From assembly GCA_911728435.2 (NCBI GenBank), contig OU452202.1:9651135-9715134 (forward strand): DNA of 64,000 bases, in the 5' to 3' direction. This DNA is from Apoderus coryli. Lineage: Eukaryota > Arthropoda > Insecta > Coleoptera > Attelabidae. The notes under the pieces were generated by a model that did no database searches, was not told the DNA's origin, and worked only from the letters and a program-made list of their open reading frames with translations. The translations under genes and the position numbers were made by a program. This document shows positions 10,624-21,380 of the stretch, piece after piece (the first letter of the stretch is position 1; every line of letters starts with the position of its first letter).

Positions 10624-13467
10624 ATGGATCTAAATATTATGTATCAAAATGTCAGGGGCTTGAATACAAAGACTGGTACGTTTTACGCATCTACATCATC
10701 TGCCGAATACCACGTAATTGCAATCACTGAGACCTGGCTCCAGGACAATATTTTAAACAGTGAATTGTTTGATGACAATTATGTCGTCTATCGCAGGGAC
10801 CGAGATAATGATGCGCTTGGTGTAACTAGAGGCGGGGGCGTGCTATTGGCCGTCAGGTCAGACCTGAATTCTAGAAGGGTTGTCATACCCGACTCCCCTT
10901 TTCTGCACCCGTCAATAGATGTGATTGGATGTAGGCTGAGTGCGAATCACTTCTCGGTTTTCTGTTTTTGTGTTTATATCCCACCTGGCCTAAATGCTGA
11001 TCACTATATTGGATTTTTCGAATTCTTTGAGCAACTGACGTACTTGTACGGTGCACAACTGATGATTATCGGAGACTTCAATGTCCATTTCGAAGAAGAT
11101 CTATTAGGTCCTTATGTTTCTCAGCGGAGGGCCGTGCAGAATTTCATGTCTGTGTTTGAATTGGATCAATATAATACAACTCGTAATCAGAGTGATCATA
11201 TACTTGACCTTGTTCTGTCCAATTTTAAATGTAACGTCGCACCCTGTTCGCCGCCATTAGTGGATGAGGATTCGCATCATCCTGCACTGCATATTTCTTT
11301 TTGGGCCAAAGTTGAGTCACATAGAAATTTTCCGGTCAACACCAACAATAAAATGTACAACTTTAGAAAGGCAAACTACCCCCTGTTATATCAGCAACTG
11401 TTGCTTCAGGATTGGTCCTCTATTAATGGCTTCGGTGATGTGAATGATGCCGTGTCGGCGTTCTACAGGATCCTTGATGGCATATTTAGTATGTGTGTTC
11501 CAACTAAAAAAATTCACTCTAAAAAATACAAATATCCATGTTGGTACACATGGGACTTAATCTGCGACATTCGGGAAAAGTCAAAACATCTGAAAAGATG
11601 GAAATCTACGCAGTGTTTGAACAGTTTTAACATCTTTAGGGATTTAAGAGTCAGGATCAAACATAAGATAACTGCTGCATATAACAATTACCTGGTGGAA
11701 GTTCAAAATTCATTGAAAACAGATCCAAAGAGGCTCTGGAGCTATGTACAGAATAAGAAGCGCAAATCCAGAATCCCGGGTGTCATGTATGGTGCGGATG
11801 GTGCTGAATACTCAACACCCCAAGGCATAGTAAACGCTTTCGCCGAATACTTCAATAGCGTATATGTTGATGGTGCCCACACTCAGGAGGTGCATTCTTC
11901 TTCTTCCCGCATATCGGTGGGTCAGCTTGATATCGATGATGTTCTCATGTCACTCAAACAATTAAAGCCCAAAATGACTTCGGGACCGGATGACATCCCG
12001 GCTTTCATTTTACGAGATTGTGCGTCTGTTTTCGCCGTTCCACTGCAGACTCTGTTTAATAGGTCTCTGAGATCCAATACATTCCCAAAAACTTGGAAAA
12101 TTTCCCGCATTTGCCCAATCCATAAATCTGCTGAGAATGATCATGTTGAAAATTATAGACCCGTCTCGCTCCTGCCCAACTTCTCGAAGGTTTTTGAAGC
12201 GGCATTACACCGAAAAATATTTACTCAAATTAAGCATCAGATTGATCCACAGCAGCACGGTTTTTTCCCAGGCCGCTCTACAGTAACCAACCTAACCTGT
12301 TTCCTAGAGGATGTATTTCGTACCCTCGGGGAGGATCTGCGGATCGATGCGATTTATACAGATTTTTCGAAGGCTTTCGATAGGCTGGATCATTCGCTTG
12401 TCCTACGGAAAATGTCGAGGTTGGGTTTTCATGAGGATCTTTTAACGTTTTTTGCCTCCTACTTGTCTGATCGACAACACTATGTCGAATATAATGGTCA
12501 TAAATCGAAAACTTTCACACCCACCAGCGGAGCGCCTCAGGGCAGCTGTTTGGCACCATTAATATTTTCAATTTTCATTAATGACATATCCCAGGAACTT
12601 ACAAGCAACCATTTGATGTTTGCAGACGATCTGAAGTTGTATCGTGTTATTCGAGACACTTCAGATTGCGTATTGTTGCAGCGCGACTTATCTAAGCTTG
12701 AACATTGGTGTAACTATAATAAATTGCCGTTAAATATTAATAAATGTAAGTTTGTCATATTTTCGAAATCGCAAACTGTTTTTGAATATCGCTATCAGCT
12801 GAGTGACACTGCGCTTGAGTCTTGTGATGTTGTCAGGGATCTTGGAGTTTACGTCGACACTGAATTGTCATTTAATTATCATATTCAAAGTATTACCCGA
12901 GATGCACTACGCATGCTTGGCTTTTTGTTTCGTGTTACCAAAGATTTTGCTGATATTGAATGTGTAACCAATTTGTATTGTGCTCTCGTAAGATCTAAGC
13001 TTGAGTACGCATCGATAATATGGTCTCCCATTTACCAATCGCATGTAGGACACATTGAATACATACAGCGCAAATTCCTTAAATATTTAGCGTTTAAAAT
13101 TGACGGTAGATTTCCATGTAGAGGATTCGATCATGGAGCACTGCTCGATCGCTTTCAAATGGTTTCGCTGGCTGCTCGCAGAGTGTATGCCGGACAACTT
13201 TTTCTGTTTAAGATTATAAATAGCTTGGTGGACTGTTCAAATCTACTCCGATCGTTAAATTTTAACATACCGCGCCCCTCTGCGAGGAGTAGCAGACTAT
13301 TTCACGTTCCTGTTTTTCGTACCAATTATGAATCCAAAGCACCACTACTTCGAGCATGCCAAACATGTAACATAGAAGGATTTAGTCAAGAAATTAACTA
13401 TTTCAATGAGCCTGTAAGATCTTTCTGCGCTCAATTGTCTCGGTTCCTGCAAAATCTGGCCATCTGA
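10624..13467 (+). CDS. LINE ORF2: endonuclease and reverse transcriptase
   Basis: The protein has 947 residues from the ATG at 10624; the frame opens 18 bases earlier without an ATG. It nicks target DNA and reverse-transcribes the element RNA. An APE-type endonuclease spans about residues 1-230, with NVRGL, TETWL (about 34) and GDFNVH (about 149). The reverse transcriptase follows: ENYRPVSLLP, QHGFFPGRST, motif A TDFSKAFDRLDH (about 579), motif B GAPQGSCLAP (about 636) and motif C FADDLKLY (about 665). A conserved C-terminal region follows, with RSKLEYASIIW. No stop or frameshift interrupts it and all catalytic residues I can place are present, so this copy may be recent. Clade assignment (Jockey/CR1 group) is by eye. 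Confidence 0.9.
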   Translation: MDLNIMYQNVRGLNTKTGTFYASTSSAEYHVIAITETWLQDNILNSELFDDNYVVYRRDRDNDALGVTRGGGVLLAVRSDLNSRRVVIPDSPFLHPSIDVIGCRLSANHFSVFCFCVYIPPGLNADHYIGFFEFFEQLTYLYGAQLMIIGDFNVHFEEDLLGPYVSQRRAVQNFMSVFELDQYNTTRNQSDHILDLVLSNFKCNVAPCSPPLVDEDSHHPALHISFWAKVESHRNFPVNTNNKMYNFRKANYPLLYQQLLLQDWSSINGFGDVNDAVSAFYRILDGIFSMCVPTKKIHSKKYKYPCWYTWDLICDIREKSKHLKRWKSTQCLNSFNIFRDLRVRIKHKITAAYNNYLVEVQNSLKTDPKRLWSYVQNKKRKSRIPGVMYGADGAEYSTPQGIVNAFAEYFNSVYVDGAHTQEVHSSSSRISVGQLDIDDVLMSLKQLKPKMTSGPDDIPAFILRDCASVFAVPLQTLFNRSLRSNTFPKTWKISRICPIHKSAENDHVENYRPVSLLPNFSKVFEAALHRKIFTQIKHQIDPQQHGFFPGRSTVTNLTCFLEDVFRTLGEDLRIDAIYTDFSKAFDRLDHSLVLRKMSRLGFHEDLLTFFASYLSDRQHYVEYNGHKSKTFTPTSGAPQGSCLAPLIFSIFINDISQELTSNHLMFADDLKLYRVIRDTSDCVLLQRDLSKLEHWCNYNKLPLNINKCKFVIFSKSQTVFEYRYQLSDTALESCDVVRDLGVYVDTELSFNYHIQSITRDALRMLGFLFRVTKDFADIECVTNLYCALVRSKLEYASIIWSPIYQSHVGHIEYIQRKFLKYLAFKIDGRFPCRGFDHGALLDRFQMVSLAARRVYAGQLFLFKIINSLVDCSNLLRSLNFNIPRPSARSSRLFHVPVFRTNYESKAPLLRACQTCNIEGFSQEINYFNEPVRSFCAQLSRFLQNLAI

Positions 13468-13606
13468 TGTGTGTGCGTATTTTGTTTTATAGGATTATAA
13501 ATTAGTTTATTATTATAGTAGCTTATTTATTTAGTTATATTGTCTTGTAATTGGGTCTGTAACCTGTTAGACAATAAAGAATAAAGAATAAAGAATAAAA
13601 AAAAAA

Positions 13607-14010
13607 GACAACTAAACTGTTTTTAATTAATGTTAGTTTATTAAGTTGCAGTTAGTGTTTATAACCATTATCGTTTTGTTCAATTAAAAATTAAAATAAT
13701 TTAAATTCCTAATTCACATTTGGAAAAGTTTTTTATCTGGACAAGTGCGGAAAGTAGTACTTTTCCACACGCGACGATAGTTGACCATACGACTCGCAGT
13801 GGAGTCTAGTCATCCGTGAAGAGCGGAAAAGAGACTTTCCCCATGTGTTAGGTTTACCTAAGAGCACTTCAAATTCAAATTTCACAAAACCAAAGAGTAC
13901 AGGTAAAACCTCGGGTAAAACTGTAGAAATAACTCATAATAATTAAAAATACGTTATTATTATCACAGAAAAACGACCCACAATGGTAATTAACCAGCTT
14001 AAGTTTGTAG
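13607..14010. other. Non-coding spacer
   Basis: Sequence between the LINE tail and the foldback element. An internal match, AGTACTTTTCCACACGCGAC against AAGAGCGGAAAAGAGACTTT-like text, hints at a small hairpin at 13735-13845. No gene is seen. Confidence 0.4.
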
Positions 14011-15127
14011 GAAATAGTATATTGTGCAACGAACATGAAATGACATATATTTCCTATACGAGTATGATCATACGAGTAGGAAATGGTCATTTCATGTGAG
14101 TTTCACACTATACCTTTTCTACGACTGTTTTAATGCTTTTGAATAAATTTAACATAATTTTTAGGAAAATATTTGTTTTTCGAAACTTACTTCTGTTAAC
14201 GTATAAGCCTAAATGCGATAAATTAGAAGTATTAAATTGAATACGTGGTGTTAAACTATATTCACTATCACTGTTTATGTGTTTTGAAATTAGCGAAATA
14301 CTTAATTATAATTATTATTAATTATAAATACCAAAACTGTCAATTTGGTGTTTGTATTTTCGGCGTTGCTATGGTGATTTTTCACGCCCGCCGCTACTTT
14401 TGTCATTACCAGGAAATTTTATCTTGCCTAGCAACTAGTGGGAAATATTATTACGCACTGATAAAATTGCTAGGCAACTAGTGGGAAATATTATTACGCA
14501 CGGGTAAATGGAAAACAGCATTACAATGTACTACATTTTCAAATCATGATTGAACATATAATAAAGGCATTTAAAGACACGTAGAAAATAGTACCTATAT
14601 TGTGCAACGAACATGAAATGACATATATTTCCTACGAGTATGATCGTTTGCAGCATAAGCCGCAGCAAATCATACGAGTAGGAAATGGTCATGTCATTTA
14701 AAGACAATCGTAGAAAGATCTTTTTCTACGATTGTCTTTAAATGCCTTTATTATACGTTCAATCATGATTTGAAAATGTAGTACATTGTAATGCTGTTTT
14801 TCATTTATAATTAAGTATTTCGCTAATTTCAAAACACGAAAACAGTGATAGTGAATATAGTTTAACACCACCTAGTCAATTTAATACTTCTAACTTATCG
14901 TATTTACGCTTACGGCAACAGGGGTAAGTTTCGAAAAACAAATATTTTCCTAAAAATTATGTTTAATTTATTCAAAAGCATTAAAACAGTCGTAGAAAAA
15001 GTATAGTGTGAAACTCACATGACATGACCATTTCCTACTCGTATGATTTGCTGCGGCTTATGCTGCAAACGATCATACTCGTAGGAAATATATGTCATTT
15101 CATGTTCGTTGCACAATATACTATTTC
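14011..15127. repeat. Nested foldback element with three copies of one end
   Basis: The outer ends are inverted copies: GAAATAGTATATTGTGCAAC at 14011 and its complement ending at 15127. The arms continue for about 300 bases on each side, with ATAGTGAATATAGTTTAACA in complement, down to a TTATAATTAAG core. A second palindrome nests inside (about 14505-14790: CAGCATTACAATGTACTACA / complement). A third copy of the end (TATTGTGCAACGAACATGAA, 14597) sits near the middle. Two of the three end copies carry GCAGCATAAGCCGCAGCAAA or its complement; the copy at 14011 lacks it. A 30-base direct duplication (CTAGCAACTAGTGGGAAATA) lies at 14427-14503. No protein is encoded. Confidence 0.8.
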
Positions 15128-15400
15128 AATAGTCATATTTTATTTATCAAAACCATTTTTTTGATTATTACTATTTAATGCTAATAAGACTTCCTTGATT
15201 TGAAGCAGAGACCTTCAAATCGTAACCTGTATTTTACGACTAGGTAAACACACGACGTGTTTAATTTTTCATTGAAAAGTGTTATGTTGATTCAAATCGC
15301 AACGTGTTTGAAGATAAACGCTAGGACATAACGATTTTAATTGTAGTTTCTAGTAAAACAAGTCATTCGTCATAAAATCAACATAACTAAATACAACATA
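15128..15400. other. Non-coding spacer
   Basis: AT-rich spacer between two foldback elements; nothing is recognised. Confidence 0.4.
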
Positions 15401-17150
15401 ATATACCGGGTATTCCATCAAGGGTGGACAGGTAACATATCTCAGGAAATAACAGTCGTAGGACAATGGGAAAAAAATTCTTTTAGGGAAATCGACAATG
15501 GGAAATCGCTGGAAATAGTTTTTTAGTTCCTACCTATACCACTAGGGGGCGCAATAGATACAGTAATGCGAAAAATGCATTTTTATCGAAAATTTCGCAA
15601 TATAAGTTAGAAAAACAATACTACCACAGTAATGCTACTGAGATTCGGCATCTTTTTGGTGTATCACTTTTTATTGTGCGGCTTGAAATAAAGGCAGCAG
15701 GGAAGGACGAAATTTTACCCATGATAATGTGTATAACTTTGGTTCGGCTTAACCGAATTTATCAATCTAATTTTTGTTTAAGAACTTAAGCCTTGCCGAT
15801 GAAGAAAAAAAGATTTTAAATTATAATTGTTTTTTGGGGCTCCGCTAGATGGCGATATTTGCATCGCCTAACGTTTTTTTGATTTTTCTTTAAAAACTTC
15901 AATGGAATGATACAAATATTTTATCAAAAATGAAAAGTAAATTGAATTTGCAACAAAAAAGTCCCAAACCGCACAGGAAAATCTTTATTTGTTTGAGAGT
16001 TATGGCCAAAAGAATGTTGTTCACCAATATTCGTTGAAAAATCATGTATCTTTAATTTTCCGTGATCAAGAATGCCATGGGAAATAAAGGAATAGGCTTA
16101 AAATTTATTAAACTGATAGTTTAACAAATAAAATTAATGAAAGATCCATTAAAATGACCAAAAACGCAGAGCTTTCATAAAATTTGTTAAAAGAGGTAGA
16201 TCTAGATACCCATGAAACAAAATTGGGAAGTTTCCATGCATGGAGACAAATAAATAAACGCGAATATGCTGCTAAATACCCTGACCGAAGACACCATAGC
16301 AGAAAAGTGTTCCGTTGGTTAGCAGTCCGTTTACGAGAATCGGGAAGTGTAAGAGTTGATCCAGTCCCGCTCAGAAGACGTCCAGTTAGCAGTGAAGATA
16401 ATATTATAAGCGTTCTTGCGTATGTGGAAGCGAATCCTCATGGAAGCGTTAAACCTATTTCTTTATTTCCCATGGCATTCTTGATCACGGAAAATTAAAG
16501 ATACATGATTTTTCAACGAATTTTGGTGAACAACATTCTTTTAGCCATAACTCTCAAACGAATAAAGATTTTCCTGTGCGGTTTGGGACTTTTTTGTTGC
16601 AAATTCAATTTATTTTTCATTTTTGATAAAATATTTGTATCATTCCATTTAAGTTGTTAAAGAAAAATCAAAAAAACCTTAGGCGATGCAAATATCGCCA
16701 TCTAGCGGAGCCCCAAAAAACAATTATGATTTAAAATATTTTTTTTCTTCATTAGCAAGGCTTGAGTTCTTAAACAGAAATTAGATTGATAAATTCGGTT
16801 AAGCCAAACCAAAGTTATAGACATTATCATAGGTAAAATTTCGTCCTTCCCTGCTGCCTTTATTTCAAGCCTTACAATAAAAAGTGATACACCAAAAAGA
16901 TGCCGAATCTCAGTAGCATTACCGTGGTAGTATTGTTTTTCTAACTTATATTGCGAAATTTTCGATAAAAATGCATTTTTCGCATTACTGTATCTATTAC
17001 GTCCCCTAGCGGTATAGTTAGGAACTAAAAAACTATTTCCAGCGATTTCCCATGGTGAATTTGCTTAAAAGAAATTTTTTCCCATTGTCTTACGACTATT
17101 ATTTCCTGAGATATGCTACCTGTCCACCCTTAATGGAATACCCGGTATAT
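15401..17150. mobile_element. 1.75 kb palindromic DNA element, ~700 bp arms
   Basis: Both ends read ATATACCGGGTATTCCAT in opposite orientation, and the arms (15401-16101 and 16450-17150) remain nearly identical inverted copies throughout. Examples are GGGTGGACAGGTA, ATCGCCATCTAGCGGAGCCC and TTGATCACGGAAAATTAAAG. The unique centre of about 350 bp carries a fragment of an IS630/Tc1-type transposase N-terminus (16190-16450) that is cut off exactly where the right arm begins. I read it as a non-autonomous snapback derivative in which one end of an autonomous element was duplicated in inverse orientation. TA at the ends would fit a Tc1/mariner-type target, but the duplication is ambiguous. Confidence 0.85.
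16184..16498 (+). pseudogene. Transposase HTH fragment (DUF4817-like)
   Basis: The frame without ATG encodes REYAAKYPDRRHHSRKVF, RWLAVRLRESGSV and VLAYVEANPHGSVKP, the pattern of the DNA-binding helix-turn-helix that starts transposases of the large insect IS630/Tc1-related group. After VKP the frame runs into the right arm of the palindrome and loses homology, so the DDE catalytic part is absent. It cannot mobilise anything by itself. Only the part at about 16190-16450 is transposase-derived. Confidence 0.7.
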
Positions 17151-18378
17151 CTTTAATTGCAGATATATTTTCCTTATTTTCCGGAAATATGCCTTATTTT
17201 TTTATTTGTCATTTTAAGGAAAAAATATCACAGAAGTCTTTATAAATAGATTATATTTCTTTTATTATCATTAATTTTAATTAAAAAATGTCCCAATTTC
17301 AGAAGTGTAGCTTAAGAGTAACTTTGTACAAAGTAGTTTTTGGAATATTGTCAATTTATCATTTTTCTTTTAGTATAATAATCTGTAGCGGCTCGCGGGT
17401 TGAAAAAGAGGTGTATTGCAGGGAACAAAAACGGCTAAATCGCCGTTTTAGCTTTTATCATTAGTAAAAACTCAAGAGCTTATTTTATCGGATACATTTA
17501 TCTTTTTAACGATATAATTTTGCCTTCTGTCTCCCGATTTTTTCGAGTAAGAATACTGATGTAAATATTTTGAGTTTAAAAGAAATTTATCCTTAAGCAG
17601 CTCGTTTTTTTTTTGACAGAATAATACATAAACGAAACCATCCAAATAACTATAATAATAATAAAAAAAAACTACGTAAACCACTTATGCTTCTAAAATA
17701 AATCCGAAGTGTAGGAGATCCACGCACACAAGCAATGCACTCCACCTTATAACCTGTCGTCATGGCAACCGACCTATATAACGGAAGCATAAGCAGGCCA
17801 GCGTGCGACTCAGGCTATCTTTCCGTCCGTCCTTCGTTTGCAATACACTCGAATTTGGAGGCTGGAGAACCTCTCGCGCCAGTGGTTTAGTTTTTAGTAA
17901 TGCGGTATTGATAATGGAATAAAACTGTCACGCTAGCGGTTCATGTTCATAAATTTTAAAATCATTTTGTCTCTTTAAAAGTAAAGACTATAAATTGAAA
18001 AATATTAGTATATATTTTCATTATTCATTTTTGATGAAGTGGCACAGGTGGCACTGCACCTACTACACATGAATAGCCGCCACTGATTATAATATAATTA
18101 TTTATTAGAAACCGAGTATTAATTATATTGTTGCTACATAAGTGTAGCATTCTTCTATCAATTAATGACTTTAGGATACTATCGCTGTCAAACATGGGAC
18201 TTTTTATCTAATGAAAGACCGTGAGCTCAGAATTGACATAACTCAAGCGTTTTTGTATTTTTTCTGCAAGCGGAAAAAACTTGGTGTATATGAGCTATCT
18301 ATAATAATAAACTTTAACCTATTCGAACTATTCCTACAAAATCAATTATGATTCTTATTTTGTTTCAGGAAATACAAA
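17151..18378. other. Region upstream of the four-TM gene
   Basis: No coding exon is found. A GC-richer block (about 17750-17880) contains CCGTCCGTCC and CCTCTCGCGCCAG and could be a promoter or 5' leader exon. TGTTTCAG at 18361-18368 is a good 3' splice site ten bases before the start codon, so a non-coding first exon upstream is likely. A small hairpin, AAAACGGCTAAATCGCCGTTTT, lies at about 17427-17448. The frame at 17472-17684 (minus) is chance. Confidence 0.4.
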
Positions 18379-21300
18379 ATGGGCAATTTTGAAAAATATC
18401 TCCTTAAACGTTGCTGCGGATGTTGTTCTCTACGATCCGGCACAATTTTTGCGGGAGTTGCTTCTGTGGTAAATTTAGACGTAGCAGAATATACTGTTTT
18501 ATTATAGTTGTTAAATAATGCATTATTATATATTTACATATTTTTTACAGATTTTGTCAATAATCACTATAATAATAATTGTTTTAAATATGGTTGGTGT
18601 TCTAGAAGTTAAGTTGAGAATGTTAATATTGGAAGATATACTTACACAATTTGTTGGTAAGTAATGACACTTAAATATTTCATGTGTAGACGGATTTAAG
18701 TCAAAGTTAAAGTTAGTTATCTATTGGATATTCGTTCTATAAACAATTATATATTATGGTTATTTCTGTAGGATTTTCACTTACCGATGGCATATTAACT
18801 TGAAAATCGACAGACGGCTAAGGTCGGACATTTACGAATATAACTACAAATTTTCTTAATTTAATTTATTTTAAACACGTTATCTCAAGACAATATCGAA
18901 ATTAAATTACAGTCAGCGGCGTACATAGATTGTGAATAATTTTTATTAAGTTACCCCCCTAACGTCACTTGACTTAACAATTTTGATGTAGTTAGGGTCA
19001 TATAAGCTCCCTATTTCAAGCAACAACGCTGCCAAATTTCAAAGAAACCAAGTAAAGAGATATTTGACTTAATTAATAAAACCGGTATTTACAAAAAAAC
19101 TTTAACACCTTGTATATTGGAAACCATGCTTTTCCGGACGAATGTTGATGGGAACTTTTTCTCCTAAAATGACCTGAGAAATCAGCTCCTTAAATTTTGC
19201 CGCGACTTTTTGAAATACCCTGTATATTCGAAATTATCATATGCTAAAGAACATGTAACGTAGTTTTAAATCCTTTTGTGATATCACAGTATTCGAAATT
19301 AGGGCCTAGAAGGATTTTCCACATTTCATCGAAAAGTAATAGTAATGTTGAATATATATTATATTTATGTTCATATTAATTTTTTTTTAGTACAAATTAT
19401 ACTCCTAGTCAACCTAAGTTTCACTATAATTCTGTCTATACTTCTGGCGGTCGGGACAATTAAGGTAGGTACCATTTTGTGTAAATTACAGTTTTTATAC
19501 TGGATTAGTACAATACACAGTATACTATTCCATGTACTATTGTTATCACTTTACCAAGACACAATTTTTATCAAATTCAGGAGAGCAATAAAATCCGATT
19601 AGGACTAATTCTGCTAAAATCATATTCGTTCTATATATAGTTTATTGCTTGACAAGTGAATGTGAAAATGCACTCATCTTTCTCGCCAAGTTTGTCACAT
19701 TACTTAGAAACAAATATCATGCTCAATCAGACTTACATTCACTATTTCGTTTAATTGTATCTAAGAAATGGAGTATAAGATCTTTTTCTAACGCATACAT
19801 AAATACGTCTCTAAACAATGGCTAAGTTTAGAAGCCAAGTTTTCAATTTTATCAACACTTGTGTCAAAATAGCAAACACATTGTTCACATATCTAATCAA
19901 ATTCTTTTGAGCAGATTTCAAAATAATTCGCAAATAATTCTGCTAAGAAAAAACAACTATCTATGGCAGTACCTTCGTGATGTTTATAGAATTGCTGATT
20001 GAAATGAAAAATATTTTGTGACACAAAAATTAGTAATAAATATTAGTTATGATTGGACATTATTTTTTGTGAGCTAATTTTGAAGAGATTCTAGAGCAGA
20101 TACCTCAAAAGAGACTAAAATTTCAGTGGGACTTGAAATGAAGTCTTTTCTGTGTCAATGAATTCATAAGAACCTTGAACAGAAAAAGATACAGTAATGT
20201 AGGATAAGTTTCTGCAAGATTTGAACGTTTGGAAATCGCCGAACATATATAGTTCTAAAATTTGAATTAAACATAAGGGTCCGATTCTATTCTTCAAGAT
20301 TCTAACAGTGTTAGCGAAACGCGGTTCGAGTTTTGATGAAGTGATAAAACTAATGTCTTGAAATTAGGGTCCCTAACATTATTCCTTTTTACTTTTTAGC
20401 GTAATTTTTACATGATGGCACCTTGGATTATACTGGGTGGTATGTTGATAATTGGTTTTTTGGTTTCAATTTTAATAACCAGCATTAGACTACTGATTAA
20501 TGACGAAACGTTTAACGGAGTACTGTGGCTAGTTATTGGTCTTATAATATTTGGTAAGTATATAATTTTATTAAATTCTATTACGTTATTTAAATAAATG
20601 TTTATAAAAATTTGTTAACTAAACCAAATTGAAATTGAGACTTTCGAATTTATACAAAGTGATAATAACATATTTTAGGATCCGTATTTTCGATTTGTCG
20701 TTTTTTGAAAGAAAAAAAAACTTATTTTGGTTGTCATCTTTGCCACATAGTTTCCTAATGGTCAAGCTTTGAATTCTCTATTTTATTTCCGCTTTAGTTT
20801 TTAACAAATAATTTTTAAAAAGCCGTTTTTAATGCCACAACATAAAAATGAAACATGGTATGGGTCTAAATATTAAAAAAAATAAATAAAAGAAAATATT
20901 GCTTTGCTCAATTTTAATTTTTATTAAAAAAATGACACAACATATCACTCGATATTTTTAAAACTGATCCCCAAATTATATAAAGTTTAACCTATTCGTT
21001 TTTGGTTGCAATAGTTTTATCCCTGTAATAGGGGTGGACACAACCCCCAAATTTTGAAATAGCAGTAGTGATACATTAATTGAAAGCTTTTTATCTGCTT
21101 TATAGCGATAGGTTACTTTTGATATTTGCCCATGCAAGTCTTTAAAAGTGTTCTGTTTTATTTCAACCATACAAGCAAAGTTAAAAAGACAGCCCCCAGA
21201 AGTTAAGAAAACTGGTTTATTAAAATAAACTTTACATTTAATATTCCTTACGTACGTTACTTTTCTGTTTTAGTAATTTACTCTTACATGTGGTATGTGG

Positions 21301-21380
21301 CGTTCAGCTTCTTCTATCACATTATGCAGGAAGCAAAACGAGGAGCTTATACTAAGGATCCATTTAGGCGGCATTATTAG
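18379..21380 (+). CDS. Small four-transmembrane protein, five exons
   Basis: Exons at 18379-18468, 18551-18656, 19391-19464, 20400-20553 and 21274-21380 join in phase (531 bases, 176 aa), each with GT/AG borders. The N-terminus, a few residues then KRCCGCCSLRSGTI, is a cysteine-rich entry into helix 1 typical of an insect family of four-TM proteins of unknown function (DUF4728-like; loosely related to LAPTM). Helices: residues about 20-48, 66-88, 98-122 and 137-160; RNFYMMAPWIILGG starts helix 3, and the tail is short and charged (QEAKRGAYTKDPFRRHY). No signal peptide; probably an endomembrane or plasma membrane protein. Its role is unknown. A polyadenylation signal AATAAA near 22540 would give a 1.1 kb 3' UTR. 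Exons 2 and 3 carry no ATG and are easily missed. Confidence 0.82.
18880..19226 (+). repeat. Dispersed repeat B, copy 3 (intron 2)
   Basis: A third copy of the repeat at 3761-4090, lying in intron 2 of the four-TM gene. It ends in GAAATACCCTGTATA, a full terminus of the ACAGGGTA class. Relative to copy 2 it has about 30 extra bases near 18935-18960. Confidence 0.7.

Larger units (their letters stand above)
10394..13606 (+). mobile_element. LINE (Jockey/CR1 group) with intact ORF2
   Basis: This is a non-LTR retrotransposon copy. It holds a short open frame (10394-10600) that may be the end of ORF1, a full ORF2 (10624-13467), a short 3' UTR and a simple tail of TAAAGAA units running into A's (13571-13606). 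Tails of short tandem units are typical of several LINE clades. The 5' boundary is not visible, so 5' truncation within or before ORF1 is likely. No target-site duplication could be assigned. A related but decayed LINE is at 32853-33992. Confidence 0.85.

Noticed and set aside
11922..12110. Minus-strand frame inside the LINE
   Set aside because: Shadow of the LINE ORF2.
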